The notes below the pieces were generated by a model. The model saw nothing but the letters and a program-made list of their open reading frames with translations. It searched no databases and had not been told where the DNA came from. Both the position numbers and the translations under genes were made by a program. Source: JALYQB01 sp035640155 (GTDB lineage Bacteria > Actinomycetota > Actinomycetes > Mycobacteriales > Pseudonocardiaceae). Taken from it: a DNA stretch of 39,814 bases. Positions 22,829 through 30,484 of the stretch are shown here, piece after piece (the first letter of the stretch is position 1; each line of letters starts with the position of its first letter). Location: assembly GCA_035640155.1 (NCBI GenBank), contig DASQWR010000179.1, positions 1-39,814 of the forward strand, in the 5' to 3' direction.

Positions 22829-24319
22829 CCCTGTCAGTGCCTCGACCAGCTCTCGGGCGGTGGGCGAGGCGTCCAGGAGCTCTCCCACGTGCTGGCGGGT
22901 GCCTCGCAGCGGTTCCAGTGTCGGGATCCGCACCAGTGACTCCCGGCCCAGGTCGAAGATGACCGAGTCCCAGGACGCGGCGGCGACCTCGGCGGGGTAG
23001 CGCTGCAGGCAGCGGCCCCGGAAGTAGGCCCTGGTGTCCTCAGGTGGGGTGGTGACCGCGGCGCGCACCTCCTCCTCGGTGACGAGGCGTTTCATCGAGC
23101 CGCGGGCGACGAGGCGGTTGTAGAGCCCCTTGTGCAGACGCACGTCGGAGTACTGCAGATCGACGAGGTGCAGCCGGGACGAGGCCCAGCCCACACCGTC
23201 GCGCGCCCGGTAGCCCTCCATCAGCTGCAGCTTGGCCGGCCAGTCGAGCCGGTCGGCGCACTCCATCGGGTCACGCTCCAGCGCGTCGAGCACCTCACCC
23301 CACATCCGCAGCACGTCGCCGGCAACCTCGTCCTGCTCGCCCTCCCGCTGCACGTGTGCCGCCACCCGCTCGTGGTAGGCGCGCTGCAGGTCCAGCCCGG
23401 TGACGCGGCCCCCGGCGGCGAGCTCGACGGTGGCCGCCAGGGTGGGATCGTGGCTGATCGTGTGCACCGCCCGTACCGGCTCGGCGAGGCGCAGGTCGTC
23501 GAAGCGCTCCCCGGCTTCGATCAGGTCGAGCACCAGGGCCGAGGTGCCCACCTTGAGGTAGGTGGCGTACTCGGCGAGGTTCGCGTCACCGATGATGACG
23601 TGCAGCCGGCGGTACTTGTCCGCGTCGGCGTGCGGCTCGTCCCGCGTGTTGATGATCCCGCGCTTGAGCGTGGTCTCGAGCCCGACCTCGACCTCGATGT
23701 AGTCCGCGCGCTGGGAGAGCTGGAACCCGGCGGTCTCCCCGGCGGGGCCGATGCCGACCCGCCCGGAGCCACACACCACCTGCCGCGAGGCGAAGAACGG
23801 GATGAGCCCGGAGACCACCGCGGCGAACGGTGTGGCGCGGGCCATGAGGTAGTTCTCGTGAGTTCCGTAGGAGGCACCCTTGCCGTCCACGTTGTTCTTG
23901 TACAGCTGGAAGGGGGGCTGCTCGGGCACCGTACGGGCGCGCATCGCGGCCTCCTCCATCACCCGCTCGCCGGCCTTGTCCCAGATCACCGCGTCGCGGG
24001 CGTTGGTGACCTCGGGAGCGGAGAACTCCGGGTGCGCGTGGTCGACGTAGAGCCGGGCGCCGTTGGTGAGGATCACGTTCGCGGCGCCGAGGTCGTCGAG
24101 CTCAGGCTCCTGGTGCATCCCGACGCCGAGGTCGAATCCGCGGACGTCGCGCAGCGGTGACTCCACCTCGTAGTCCCACCGGGCCCGCTTGGCCCGCGGC
24201 AGGTCCGCGGCCGCCGCGTAGGCGAGCACCACCTGGGTCGAGGTGAGCACGGGGTTGGCAGAGGTGTCTCCGGGAACGGAGATGCCGTACTCCACCTCGG
24301 TGCCCATGATCCGGCGCAT
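22823..24319 (-). CDS. dop: Pup deamidase/depupylase Dop
   Basis: A 498-residue paralogue of PafA. It opens RRIMGTEVEYGISVPGD and carries the Dop-specific loop after LAYAAAADLPRAKRARWDYE, absent from PafA. The catalytic aspartate is Asp93 in GARLYVDHAHPEFSAPE, and LYKNNVDGKGASYGTHENYL and TRDEPHADADKYRRLHVI follow. Dop removes Pup from proteins; in species with Pup-Gln it also deamidates Pup, but here Pup ends in Glu, so depupylation is the expected main role. ATG 24319 follows TAGTCT by 6 bases, suggesting a leaderless mRNA. Confidence 0.98.
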   Translation of the reverse strand: MRRIMGTEVEYGISVPGDTSANPVLTSTQVVLAYAAAADLPRAKRARWDYEVESPLRDVRGFDLGVGMHQEPELDDLGAANVILTNGARLYVDHAHPEFSAPEVTNARDAVIWDKAGERVMEEAAMRARTVPEQPPFQLYKNNVDGKGASYGTHENYLMARATPFAAVVSGLIPFFASRQVVCGSGRVGIGPAGETAGFQLSQRADYIEVEVGLETTLKRGIINTRDEPHADADKYRRLHVIIGDANLAEYATYLKVGTSALVLDLIEAGERFDDLRLAEPVRAVHTISHDPTLAATVELAAGGRVTGLDLQRAYHERVAAHVQREGEQDEVAGDVLRMWGEVLDALERDPMECADRLDWPAKLQLMEGYRARDGVGWASSRLHLVDLQYSDVRLHKGLYNRLVARGSMKRLVTEEEVRAAVTTPPEDTRAYFRGRCLQRYPAEVAAASWDSVIFDLGRESLVRIPTLEPLRGTRQHVGELLDASPTARELVEALTGS

Positions 24320-24325
24320 GCCCCG

Positions 24326-24331
24326 AGACTA
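24326..24331 (-). promoter_or_regulatory. -10 hexamer TAGTCT of a probable leaderless promoter (dop)
   Basis: TAGTCT on the minus strand fits TANNNT and ends 6 bases before the dop ATG at 24319. The intergenic gap to arc is 62 bp. Confidence 0.5.
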
Positions 24332-24381
24332 CGGGGCGGGCTCGCCCTACGGTGCCCGGCGCAGATGCGTGCTCCTCGTGC

Positions 24382-26181
24382 CTACAGGTACTGGCCGGTG
24401 TTGGTGGCGGTGTCGATCGCGCGGCCGGAGTCGGCGTTCTTCCCGCTCACCAGTGTGCGGATGTAGACGATCCGCTCCCCCTTCTTGCCGGAGATCCGCG
24501 CCCAGTCGTCCGGATTGGTGGTGTTGGGCAGGTCCTCGTTCTCGGCGAACTCGTCCACGATGGCGTCGAGCAGGTGGGTCATCCGCAGGCCCGGCTGCCC
24601 GGTCTCCAGCACCGACTTGATCGCCGACTTCTTCGCCCGGTCCACGATGTTCTGCACCATGGCGCCGGAGTTGAAGTCGCGGAAGTACAGGACCTCCTTG
24701 TCCCCGTTGGCGTAGGTCACCTCGAGGAACCGGTTCTCCTCGGTCTCGGCGTACATCCGCTCGACGGTGCCCTGGATCATCGCGTGCACGCACGCCACCG
24801 CGTCGCCGCCGAACTCGGCGAGGTCGTCGGCGTGCAGCGGCAGCGTCGAGGTCAGGTACTTGGAGAAGACGTCCTTGGCCGCCTCGGCGTCCGGCCGCTC
24901 AATCTTGATCTTCACGTCGAGCCTGCCGGGTCGCAAGATCGCAGGGTCGATCATGTCCTCGCGGTTCGACGCCCCGATGACGATCACGTTCTCCAGACCC
25001 TCGACACCGTCGATCTCGGAGAGCAGCTGCGGGACGATGGTCGTCTCCACGTCGGAGGACACCCCGGACCCGCGGGTCCGGAAGATCGAGTCCATCTCGT
25101 CGAAGAACACGATCACCGGGATGCCCTCGGATGCCTTCTCCCGGGCCCGCTGGAAGATCAGCCGGATGTGCCGCTCGGTCTCGCCGACGAACTTGTTGAG
25201 CAGCTCCGGGCCCTTGATGTTGAGGAAGTAGCTCTTCGCATGGTCACTGTCGTCACCGTCGTCGCCGCGGGCCTGCGCCACCTTCTTGGCCAGCGAGTTC
25301 GCCACCGCCTTGGCGATGAGGGTCTTCCCGCATCCGGGCGGTCCGTAGAGCAGCACCCCCTTGGGCGGGCGCAGCTCGTAGGTCCGGAACAGCTCGGCGT
25401 GCAGGAACGGCAGCTCCACCGCGTCGCGGATCTGCTCGATCTGGCTGCCCAGGCCGCCGATGTCGGCGTACCCCACATCGGGCACCTCCTCGAGGAGGAG
25501 GTCCTCGACCTCGGCCTTCGGCACCCGTTCGTAGGCGTACCCGGCCTTGGTGTCCACCAGCAGCGAGTCGCCGGGCTTGAGCGTCACCGCCTCGATGTCC
25601 AGCGACCCGGGTGTGAGGGGGTCGGCGAGCCAGACCACGCGCTCCTCGTCCGCGTGCCCCACCACGAGGGCCCGCTCGCCGCCGGCCAGGATCTCCCGCA
25701 GCGCGCAGACCTCACCGGTGGCTTCGAAGCTGGTCGCCTGCACCACGGTGAGCGCCTCGTTGAGCCGCACGCTCTGCCCGCGGCGCAGGTCGCCGACCTC
25801 CACCGCGGGAGAGACCGCCACCCGCATCCGGCGCCCGGAGGTGAAGACGTCCACGGTGCCGTCGTCGTGCCCGGTGACGAATATCCCGTAGCCGCTCGGC
25901 GGCTGGGCGAGGCGGTCGACCTCCTCGCGGAGCGCGAGGAGCTGGCTGCGGGCGTCGCGCAACGTCTCGACCAGCTTGGTGTTCCGCTCGGTGAGCTGCG
26001 CCACCGAGGCCGACGCCTCGGCGAGCCGCTCCTCGAGCAACCGCACGTGCCGCGGCGACTCGGTGACCCTGCGCCGCAGCACGGTCACCTCGTCTTCCAA
26101 CATCCTGATCTGCGCGGTCACATCGGCGTCGTCGCGGTCCCGACCCTCGGCGGGCCGGCCATCGGGATGATCCTGCTGCAT
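24382..26181 (-). CDS. arc: proteasomal AAA ATPase Arc (Mpa)
   Basis: A 599-residue hexameric unfoldase that recruits pupylated substrates and threads them into the 20S core. An N-terminal coiled coil (about 24-95) binds Pup. Two OB-like domains follow (about 97-225). The AAA domain has Walker A GPPGCGKT at 280-287, Walker B VFFDEMDS near 358-365 and the AAA signature with ILRPGRLD. The extreme C-terminus GQYL is the docking motif for PrcA pockets. The ATG follows GGGAGGAGG by 7 bases, an excellent ribosome-binding site. Position upstream of dop-pup-prcBA is the standard actinobacterial order. Confidence 0.98.
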   Translation of the reverse strand: MQQDHPDGRPAEGRDRDDADVTAQIRMLEDEVTVLRRRVTESPRHVRLLEERLAEASASVAQLTERNTKLVETLRDARSQLLALREEVDRLAQPPSGYGIFVTGHDDGTVDVFTSGRRMRVAVSPAVEVGDLRRGQSVRLNEALTVVQATSFEATGEVCALREILAGGERALVVGHADEERVVWLADPLTPGSLDIEAVTLKPGDSLLVDTKAGYAYERVPKAEVEDLLLEEVPDVGYADIGGLGSQIEQIRDAVELPFLHAELFRTYELRPPKGVLLYGPPGCGKTLIAKAVANSLAKKVAQARGDDGDDSDHAKSYFLNIKGPELLNKFVGETERHIRLIFQRAREKASEGIPVIVFFDEMDSIFRTRGSGVSSDVETTIVPQLLSEIDGVEGLENVIVIGASNREDMIDPAILRPGRLDVKIKIERPDAEAAKDVFSKYLTSTLPLHADDLAEFGGDAVACVHAMIQGTVERMYAETEENRFLEVTYANGDKEVLYFRDFNSGAMVQNIVDRAKKSAIKSVLETGQPGLRMTHLLDAIVDEFAENEDLPNTTNPDDWARISGKKGERIVYIRTLVSGKNADSGRAIDTATNTGQYL

Positions 26182-26217
26182 GACGGCGCCTCCTCCCGTG
26201 CTGTTTCCGGAGCATTC

Positions 26218-26223
26218 ACGTTA
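26218..26223 (-). promoter_or_regulatory. candidate -10 (TAACGT) for arc
   Basis: TAACGT on the minus strand fits TANNNT and overlaps the trmI TAA stop. Transcription would begin near 26211 with a leader of about 30 bases containing GGGAGGAGG. Confidence 0.3.
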
Positions 26224-27081
26224 CGGGAGAACTCGCCGACGGGTGAGACCGTGCGTGGAGGCACGACGTCGCGGCGTCGGGGTCACCGCCCCGTCCGCGA
26301 GCCGCCGCGCGGTGAGCAGGAACGCCGTGTGCGCGACCATGCGGTGCTCCGGGCGGACCGCGAGGCCCACCACGTGCCACGGGCGCAGCAGCGTCTCCCA
26401 CGCCTGCGGCTCGGTGAAGCAGCCGGCCTCCCGGATCGCCTCGGTGACCCGGGAGAGCTGCGTGGTGGTCGCCAGGTACACCACCAGAACTCCGCCGGGG
26501 ATCAGCGCTGCGGACACCGTCGGCAGCGTCTCCCAGGGCGCCACGATGTCGAGCACCACCCGGTCCACCTCCTGATCGGCCGGGTGGGTCGCGAGGTCCG
26601 TGACGTGCAGTGCCCAGTTGGACGGTGGCGCGCCGAAGAACCGCTGTACGTTGCGCACGGCGTGCTCGGCGTGGTCCGCGCGCACCTCGTACGAGGTCAC
26701 CGAGCCTGCCGGCCCGACGGCCCGCAGCAGCGAGCAGGTGAGCGCCCCCGAGCCGGCCCCGGCCTCCAGCACCCGCGCGCCGGGGAAGACATCGCCCCAC
26801 ATCACGATCTGTGCGGCGTCCTTCGGGTAGATCACCTGGGCGCCGCGGGGCATGGACAGGACGTAGTCGGCGAGCAGTGGCCGCAGCGCGACGTACTGGG
26901 TGTTCGCCGCGGAGGTGATCACGCTGCCCTCCGGCGCCCCGATCAGGTCGTCATGCGCGAGCGCGCCCCGGTGGGTGTGGTAGACGCCTCCCTCCTCGAG
27001 CACCACGGTGTGTCGGCGGCCCTTGGCGTCGGTGAGCTGCACCCGGTCACCGGGCTGGAACGGTCCGCTGGATCGGGTCAC
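26221..27081 (-). CDS. trmI: tRNA (adenine-N1)-methyltransferase TrmI
   Basis: A 286-residue SAM-dependent enzyme that methylates A58 in the T-loop of tRNA. The N-terminal beta domain (FQPGDRVQLTDAKGRRHTV) precedes the Rossmann methyltransferase domain with motif I LEAGAGSGALTCSLL and DRVVLDIVAPWE. A YPKDAAQIVMWGDVFPG stretch is characteristic of the family. The last 20 residues are arginine-rich. The GTG start overlaps the stop of the upstream M50 protease in GTGA, so the two are coupled. Confidence 0.95.
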   Translation of the reverse strand: MTRSSGPFQPGDRVQLTDAKGRRHTVVLEEGGVYHTHRGALAHDDLIGAPEGSVITSAANTQYVALRPLLADYVLSMPRGAQVIYPKDAAQIVMWGDVFPGARVLEAGAGSGALTCSLLRAVGPAGSVTSYEVRADHAEHAVRNVQRFFGAPPSNWALHVTDLATHPADQEVDRVVLDIVAPWETLPTVSAALIPGGVLVVYLATTTQLSRVTEAIREAGCFTEPQAWETLLRPWHVVGLAVRPEHRMVAHTAFLLTARRLADGAVTPTPRRRASTHGLTRRRVLP

Positions 27082-28223
27082 GACAGGCCATGCTGGCAGA
27101 TGGCGCGTCGCAGGTCCTCGCGGTGCAGCACGCCCGCTGGCCGGCCCTCGGGGTCGACTACCAGGAGCTGCCTGCCGGCGAAGGCGCGGACCCGCTCGAG
27201 CACATCCTCACCCGGCTCCGTGGCCAGGACCACCGATTCCGGGCGGATCGGCTCGGCGGCCCGCTCAGCGGGGCTGTGCGGGGCAGCGACGGCGAGCCGT
27301 TCGGCGGCGGTGAGGTCGAGCAGCCCGGCCGCCACCCCGTCCGCGCGGACCAGCACCACCCCGCGGCCGGCCGCTGCGACCAGCGCGTCGGCCACCGGGC
27401 TCTCCGCGGGGAGCTGGAGCACGGGGTGCACCAGATCGGACCACCCGAGACCCTCGGGCCAGCGCGGGGTCCGCTCCGCAGCGGCCTCCGCCCCGGCTCC
27501 GGACACCACGAACCAGGCCATCAACGCGCACACCGCGGCCCGCAGCCACGCGTCCTGCGCGCCGGTGAGCAGGCCCGACACCGCCCACACCAGCAGGCCC
27601 AACGCGACCACGCCGGCACCTCCCACCGCGGCAGCGGTCCCGGTGCTGCGCCGCCCGGTGACCGCCCAGACCAGCGACCGCAGCATCCGGCCACCATCCA
27701 GCGGAAGGCCGGGGAGCAGGTTGAACGCCCCCACCGCAGCGTTGGCGACCGCGACCTCGGCGACCAGCAGCCACAGCACGCCACCCGGTTCCAGCACCCA
27801 CCAGCCGGCTCCGGCCAGCACCGCCAGCACCACCGACACGACTGGGCCGGCCGCGGCGATCAGTCCCTCGTCCCGCGGCCCGGCCGGGCGCCGAGCGAGC
27901 TCGGAGACGCCGCCGAGCAGAAACAGCCGCACCCGCAGCACGGGCACCCCCAACCGGAGCGCGACCACGCAATGACCGAGCTCGTGCAGCAGGACCGACA
28001 GCCCGAGCAGCACCGCGAGGGTGGCGGCCAGCAGCACCACGCTGCCGTAGCCCGCCGCGGGCAGCAGCCGCGTGACCACGGGTGCGTAGAGCGCGGTGAC
28101 CACGACGGCGCCGACCCACCAGGACGGGGCGAGCAGCACCGGCACTCCCCGCAGGCGGCCCAGCAGCAGGCCGGCGAGCGGCGGGATGCCCCGGCCGACC
28201 GGGGTGGGGACGTTGCCGGTCAC
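27078..28223 (-). CDS. site-2 protease (M50) with C-terminal CBS domains
   Basis: A 381-residue polytopic membrane metalloprotease. The zinc motif HELGH is at 80-84 and the third ligand in NLLPGLPLDGGRML at 168-181. Residues from about 270 to the end form a CBS-domain pair (a DALVAAAGRGVVLVRADGVAAGL stretch, in parts, and FAGRQLLVVDPEGRPAGVLHR), which in other proteins bind adenine nucleotides and regulate activity. GTG 28223 is preceded by TACGCT at 6 bases, suggesting a leaderless mRNA. It overlaps trmI by 4 bases. The substrate is unknown. Confidence 0.9.
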   Translation of the reverse strand: MTGNVPTPVGRGIPPLAGLLLGRLRGVPVLLAPSWWVGAVVVTALYAPVVTRLLPAAGYGSVVLLAATLAVLLGLSVLLHELGHCVVALRLGVPVLRVRLFLLGGVSELARRPAGPRDEGLIAAAGPVVSVVLAVLAGAGWWVLEPGGVLWLLVAEVAVANAAVGAFNLLPGLPLDGGRMLRSLVWAVTGRRSTGTAAAVGGAGVVALGLLVWAVSGLLTGAQDAWLRAAVCALMAWFVVSGAGAEAAAERTPRWPEGLGWSDLVHPVLQLPAESPVADALVAAAGRGVVLVRADGVAAGLLDLTAAERLAVAAPHSPAERAAEPIRPESVVLATEPGEDVLERVRAFAGRQLLVVDPEGRPAGVLHREDLRRAICQHGLS

Positions 28224-28229
28224 CGGGTG

Positions 28230-28235
28230 AGCGTA
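28230..28235 (-). promoter_or_regulatory. -10 hexamer TACGCT of a probable leaderless promoter (M50/CBS protease)
   Basis: TACGCT on the minus strand ends 6 bases before the GTG at 28223. Confidence 0.5.
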
Positions 28236-28250
28236 GGCAGGCCCGGGGAA

Positions 28251-28273
28251 CCGTCGGGGCCCTGGCCTACCCT
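28251..28273 (+). promoter_or_regulatory. leaderless promoter of the RecB-like gene, with a PafBC-type motif
   Basis: TACCCT at 28268-28273 ends 7 bases before the GTG at 28281. Eight bases upstream of it, 28251-28259 reads CCGTCGGGG, which matches 6 of 9 positions of the mycobacterial RecA-independent damage motif TTGTCRGTG-N8-TANNNT at exactly the required spacing. The TT at the start is missing, so the match may be chance in GC-rich DNA. Confidence 0.35.
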
Positions 28274-28280
28274 GCCTGGC

Positions 28281-29192
28281 GTGACCGAGACCGGATCTGG
28301 TGCGGCGGGACACGCACCCACCGTCCCGCGCTGCGCGGCAACAGCGCCCGGGGTGCGCTCCCGTCCCGCGCTGTCGCCGTCCCGCGCCGCCGACTTCAAG
28401 CAGTGCCCACTGCTCTACCGGTTCCGCGCGGTCGACCGGCTGCCGGAGACCCCGAGCCGGCTGCAGGTCCGTGGCACCGTGGTGCACAGGGTGCTGGAAC
28501 GGCTCTTCGCGCTGCCTCCCGAGCAGCGCGAGCCCGACGCGGCGCGGGCGCTGGTGGGCCCGGCGTGGGAGGACGTCCTCGCCGGGGCACCCGAGCTCGC
28601 CGCGCTGTTCGCGGAGCCGGACGATCCGCAGCTCGCCGAGTGGCTCGACTCCGCCCGGGAACTGGTCGACGGCTACTACGTCCTGGAGGACCCGCGGCGG
28701 GTCCGGCCCGAGGCCTGTGAACTGCTCGTGGAGGCGGAGCTCCCGGTAGCCGGATCCGTCGATCCCAGCGCGACGGTGCTGCTGCGTGGCTACGTCGACC
28801 GGGTCGACGTGGCGCCGACCGGTGAGATCCGGGTGGTTGACTACAAGACCGGGTCCGCGCCGCGGGAGGTGTTCGAAGCCAAGGCGCTGTTCCAGATGAA
28901 GTTCTATGCGCTGGTGCTGCTGCGCACCCGGGGTGTGCTCCCCCGGCAGCTGCGCCTGATGTACCTCGCCGACCGGCAGTCGCTGACCTACTCCCCCGAC
29001 GAGGCCGAGCTGCTGCGCTTCGAGCGCACGCTCTCGGCGATCTGGGCCGCGATCCTGCGGGCCGCCGGCACCGGCGACTTCCGGCCCAGTCCCGGCCGGC
29101 TCTGCGACTGGTGTGACCACCAGTCGCTCTGCCCCGCTTTCGGTGGCACCCCCCCGCCCTACCCCGGCTGGCCGGACCCGGGCGAGTGCTGA
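28281..29192 (+). CDS. RecB family Fe-S PD-(D/E)XK exonuclease
   Basis: A 303-residue single-domain nuclease. FKQCPLLYRF (Cys42) and the C-terminal C-x2-C-x5-C (Cys275, 278, 284) give the four-cysteine Fe-S staple of AddB/Cas4-type nucleases. The active-site motifs are intact: His69 in GTVVHRVLE, Asp176 in GYVDRVDV, and Asp187/Lys189 in VVDYKTG. It has no helicase domain. The position next to trmI matches Rv2119 of M. tuberculosis. A role in DNA end processing is likely by family; expression may respond to DNA damage if the upstream motif is real. Confidence 0.92.
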   Translation: MTETGSGAAGHAPTVPRCAATAPGVRSRPALSPSRAADFKQCPLLYRFRAVDRLPETPSRLQVRGTVVHRVLERLFALPPEQREPDAARALVGPAWEDVLAGAPELAALFAEPDDPQLAEWLDSARELVDGYYVLEDPRRVRPEACELLVEAELPVAGSVDPSATVLLRGYVDRVDVAPTGEIRVVDYKTGSAPREVFEAKALFQMKFYALVLLRTRGVLPRQLRLMYLADRQSLTYSPDEAELLRFERTLSAIWAAILRAAGTGDFRPSPGRLCDWCDHQSLCPAFGGTPPPYPGWPDPGEC

Positions 29193-29220
29193 CCGCAGCC
29201 GCCCCGCAGGCATCGCTCGG

Positions 29221-29256
29221 CTGTGCTGGAAGGCCTAGCTGTGCTGGAAGGGCTAG
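29221..29256. repeat. 18-bp tandem duplication at the hisG stop codon
   Basis: 29221-29238 and 29239-29256 are identical except for one base. Each copy contains CTAG, so on the minus strand hisG ends in the second copy and a second in-frame TAG follows 18 bases later. Confidence 0.9.
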
Positions 29257-30098
29257 AAGCGGCAGGAGCGGATGTCGCTCGCGAGAATCGCCCTGGCGCC
29301 CAGCGCGGAGAGTTGGTCCATGATCCGGTTGACGTCACGGCGCGGCACCATCGCGCGCACCGCCACCCACGATGGGTCCGCCAGCGACGACACCGTGGGC
29401 GACTCCAACCCGGGGGTGATCGCCACGACGTCGTCGAGCAGCGATCTCGGGCAGTCGTAGTCCAGCATCAGGTACTGCTGGGCGAAGACGACACCCTGCA
29501 GCCGTGCGGACAGCTGGGCCTTCTCCGGCGACTCGCCGGTCGTGGTGCCCTGCAGGAGCACCGCCTCCGAGGAGCAGATCGGGTCACCGAAAGCGGCGAG
29601 GCCGTGCTGGCGCAGCGTGCGCCCGGAGCCCACGACGTCCGCGATCGCGTCAGCCACGCCGAGCTGCACCGAGATTTCCACCGCCCCGTCGAGCCGGATG
29701 ACCTCGGCGCTCACCCCGTGGCGGGTGAGGTCGGAGCGCACCAGCCGCGGGTAGGCCGTGGCTACCCGCAGACCCGCGAGATCACCCACCTTCCATTCCC
29801 GCCCTGCGGCCGCGGCGTAGCGGAAGGTGGACGTGCCGAAGCCCAGCGCCAGCCGTTCGGTGACCGCTGCCTCCGAGTCGAGCGCCAGGTCGCGGCCGGT
29901 GATGCCGAGGTCCAGCTCGCCGGAGCCGACGTAGATCGCGATGTCCTTCGGGCGCAGGAAGAAGAACTCGACCTCGTTCACCGCGTCGATCACGGTGAGG
30001 TCCTTGGCGTCGTGGCGCTGCCGGTAGCCCGCCTCGGTGAGCATCTCCGACGCGGGTCCGGCCAGCGTGCCCTTGTTGGGCACCGCGACGCGCAGCAT
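29253..30098 (-). CDS. hisG: ATP phosphoribosyltransferase HisG (long form)
   Basis: A 281-residue enzyme for the first step of histidine synthesis, joining ATP and PRPP. The long form includes the C-terminal regulatory domain (residues about 210-281) that binds histidine, so no HisZ partner is needed. Signatures are MLRVAVPNKGTL, DIAIYVGSGELDLGITGRD and a DVVGSGRTLRQHGL stretch. The ATG follows GAGGAGAGCC. It lies 32 bp after hisE, so hisE-hisG is an operon coding the first two steps. Confidence 0.97.
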   Translation of the reverse strand: MLRVAVPNKGTLAGPASEMLTEAGYRQRHDAKDLTVIDAVNEVEFFFLRPKDIAIYVGSGELDLGITGRDLALDSEAAVTERLALGFGTSTFRYAAAAGREWKVGDLAGLRVATAYPRLVRSDLTRHGVSAEVIRLDGAVEISVQLGVADAIADVVGSGRTLRQHGLAAFGDPICSSEAVLLQGTTTGESPEKAQLSARLQGVVFAQQYLMLDYDCPRSLLDDVVAITPGLESPTVSSLADPSWVAVRAMVPRRDVNRIMDQLSALGARAILASDIRSCRF

Positions 30099-30130
30099 GC
30101 GGCTCTCCTCTGTCACAGATATGGCCTCCA

Positions 30131-30412
30131 TCACAGGTACCGGTAGACGTCGACGGCGCCCAGGCCCCGGCCGAGCATGAGCACCTGCACTCGGTAGAGC
30201 AACTGGGAGATCTCCTCGGCGAGGCGCTCGTCGGACTCGTGCTCCGCCGCGATCCACACCTCGCCAGCCTCCTCGAGCACCTTCTTGCCCTGGGCGTGCA
30301 CCCCGGCGTCGAGTGCCGCGACCGTGCCAGAGCCTTCGGGCCGGTGCCGGGCGCACTCGGTGAGCTCGGCAAACAGCTCGTCGAACGTCTTCACGGGACG
30401 CCATCTTCGCAT
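30131..30412 (-). CDS. hisE: phosphoribosyl-ATP pyrophosphatase HisE
   Basis: A 93-residue MazG-like all-helical enzyme of the second step of histidine synthesis. VKTFDELFAELTECARHRP, GKKVLEEAGEVWIAAEHE and a LAEEISQLLYRVQVLM stretch with the metal-binding acidic residues are present. ATG 30412 gives exactly the length and start of the M. tuberculosis protein (93 residues, MxxxxxVKTF); GTG 30394 (87 residues) is the alternative. No leader peptide or attenuator is visible upstream. Confidence 0.95.
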   Translation of the reverse strand: MRRWRPVKTFDELFAELTECARHRPEGSGTVAALDAGVHAQGKKVLEEAGEVWIAAEHESDERLAEEISQLLYRVQVLMLGRGLGAVDVYRYL

Positions 30413-30484
30413 CCCCTCCGGGTGCCCCCCGCCGCGCTCCCAGAACTGCCACAGGGATCCATGTGGCTGTGGGTGCGCACCGGA

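Noticed and set aside
24352..27975. Very long plus-strand open frame (1207 codons)
   Set aside because: It is antisense to arc, trmI and the M50/CBS protease, which are clear family members. Its composition is His/Arg/Pro/Val-rich low-information sequence typical of GC-skewed shadow frames.
30413..30484. Histidine attenuator or leader peptide before hisE
   Set aside because: No run of His codons or terminator hairpin is seen between metH stop and hisE.
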